A stretch of DNA of 7,240 nt from Nitrososphaerota archaeon. Lineage in GTDB: Archaea; Thermoproteota; Nitrososphaeria; Nitrososphaerales; UBA57. The notes below the pieces were generated by a model. The model worked only from the letters and a program-made list of their open reading frames with translations, was not told the DNA's origin and searched no databases. Shown here piece by piece: positions 6,184 through 7,240 of the stretch. Each line of letters opens with the position of its first letter. Position 1 is the stretch's first letter. Location of the stretch: contig JACPBJ010000139.1 of NCBI GenBank assembly GCA_016180375.1, positions 1 to 7,240 of the forward strand, in the 5' to 3' direction. Both the position numbers and the translations under genes were made by a program.

Positions 6184-7240
6184 TATGTGATATTTTGGAA
6201 ATTGGCCGGCCTGACAATGATAGGCTCGTCTATGGGCACCCTGACTATCTCCTTGCCCGAACCGTCAAAGCCGATGGCGTCTGTCTCCGTGATCTTGAAC
6301 TTCTCTATGATCTGTTGGGTAACGCCGAAGAGCTGTAAGACTCCCAAGAGTTCCGGGTTGGGGTTGCTATACCGCTGTATAGCCTCTTCAACTTTCGGAC
6401 CGAACATCTGCATCAGATAATCCCTTGGGACCCATCTTGGGGGGATGTAGTAGACATTGGGCTCGGTCCCGAATTGGGGATAACTGGGCAAGGCAACCTT
6501 CGCGATATGGACAAGGTAATCCATAGGACTGTCAGCCACGGCTTTGTCTGGTGGGTTGACCCAGCCCTGTAACCTGATCTTGCCTACACATGCTGAAATG
6601 CACCTAGTTATTATGCCCTGTTCAACCCTTGGATAGCAAGCTATGCATTTCTCGCTGATTCTAGTGGTTCCATTATACATCGGCTTCTTGTAAGGGCATG
6701 CCTCAACACATTTCCTGTAGCCCCTGCAGCGGTTCTGATCGAGTAGAACTATGCCATCTTCCTTGCGCTTGTATATCGCCTTCCTCGGACAGGCTGCTAA
6801 GCATCCTGGGAAGGTGCAGTGATTGCAAATCCTCTGCAGGTAGAAGAAATAGGTCTGGTGCTGGGGCAGGGAAGTGCTGGGCTGCCAACGTGTGGATGTG
6901 TCTTCATAAATGTTCGGATACCGCCATTCCTTATCCTCAGGTAGATATCCTAGTGCTACCTCGTTTGTTGGAGCAGCCTCAAAGATTGTCTTTCCTTTGT
7001 AGGTGCCATATGGACCAGCTCCTGTCTTCTCCCACTGTTGCGGACCGAGCATCTTGCTCAGCTTTACGTCCCAAAACTGTGGGTACCCCCCGTAAGGCTT
7101 TGTCTCCACATTGTTCCACCACATGTGCTCTTCGCCTTTGTTGAATGTCCAAGTGCTCTTACAAGCCATGGTGCAAGTCTGGCACCCGATGCAACGGTTG
7201 ATGTTGAAGACAGCAGCGAATTGGCGCTTAGGCCTGACCT
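6183..7240 (-). CDS. Iron-sulfur beta subunit of a type II DMSO-reductase-family complex (NarH/DdhB/EbdB type), 5' end beyond right edge
   Basis: This subunit passes electrons between the catalytic alpha subunit's own cluster and the gamma heme through four iron-sulfur clusters. The frame is open to the window edge; 351 residues are visible. It begins RQFAAVFNINRCIGCQTC, so only a few N-terminal residues are missing (the ATG at 7169 is internal, inside cluster motif I). Numbering from the first complete codon, motif I is Cys16-19-22-26; motif II CNHCTFPGCLAACP (138-151); motif III CRGYRKCVEACPYKK (171-185) with Tyr174 where a fourth Cys would be, the hallmark of the [3Fe-4S] centre in this group (Trp in NarH); motif IV Cys198, 201, 213 and 217. 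MWWNNVETKP near the N-terminus is typical of NarH, DdhB, SerB and EbdB. It stops at TAG, 11 nt before the gamma start. The alpha gene should lie immediately upstream (to the right). No signal peptide is expected; such beta subunits travel with a Tat-exported alpha. Confidence 0.94.
   Translation of the reverse strand, partial: VRPKRQFAAVFNINRCIGCQTCTMACKSTWTFNKGEEHMWWNNVETKPYGGYPQFWDVKLSKMLGPQQWEKTGAGPYGTYKGKTIFEAAPTNEVALGYLPEDKEWRYPNIYEDTSTRWQPSTSLPQHQTYFFYLQRICNHCTFPGCLAACPRKAIYKRKEDGIVLLDQNRCRGYRKCVEACPYKKPMYNGTTRISEKCIACYPRVEQGIITRCISACVGKIRLQGWVNPPDKAVADSPMDYLVHIAKVALPSYPQFGTEPNVYYIPPRWVPRDYLMQMFGPKVEEAIQRYSNPNPELLGVLQLFGVTQQIIEKFKITETDAIGFDGSGKEIVRVPIDEPIIVRPANFQNIT

Noticed and set aside
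1..7240. CRISPR arrays, insertion sequences, att sites
   Set aside because: No repeated units, terminal inverted repeats, transposase motifs or tRNA-end duplications were seen on either strand.

Overview
The window reads as archaeal DNA carrying a molybdenum-enzyme locus. It holds most of the electron-transfer half of a type II DMSO-reductase-family complex next to molybdopterin-cofactor genes. The archaeal assignment is an inference. It rests on the archaeal-type MoaB and MoaA sequences, A/T-rich TATA-like elements close to start codons, frequent TTG starts, and a gamma subunit with its own C-terminal membrane anchor. No lineage below domain can be read safely.

Layout, left to right: the N-terminal 170 codons of moeA (minus strand, running off the left edge); a short divergent promoter region; moaC and moaB (plus strand, 2 nt apart); a 98-nt convergent gap without a gene; then a long minus-strand operon occupying everything from about 1666 to the right edge. 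In transcription order (right to left) that operon encodes a 4-cluster iron-sulfur beta subunit (missing only its first residues), a heme b gamma subunit with an export signal and a C-terminal anchor, a TorD-family assembly chaperone, a 318-residue multi-pass membrane protein of unknown family, a MoaA-like radical SAM protein, and a TauE/SafE-family anion transporter. Genes are tightly packed, with 4- and 13-nt overlaps and gaps of 1 to 11 nt.

MoaA and MoaC make cyclic pyranopterin monophosphate, MoaB adenylylates molybdopterin, and MoeA inserts the metal. TorD-type chaperones hold the apo catalytic subunit until cofactor arrives. The catalytic alpha subunit is expected just right of the window, giving the order alpha-beta-gamma-chaperone seen in ebdABCD. 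Electrons would pass between alpha, the beta iron-sulfur clusters and the gamma heme b on the outer face of the membrane. The substrate (nitrate, chlorate, selenate, a sulfur compound or a hydrocarbon) cannot be decided without alpha.

Points that stand out: the gamma gene is broken by a frameshift between its two predicted heme ligands; two operon genes (gamma and the chaperone) seem to begin at CTG codons placed just after purine-rich ribosome-binding sites; the MoaA-like protein has Asn in place of one Cys of the GTP-binding iron-sulfur cluster and no C-terminal Gly-Gly; and an unrecognised membrane protein sits between chaperone and MoaA.
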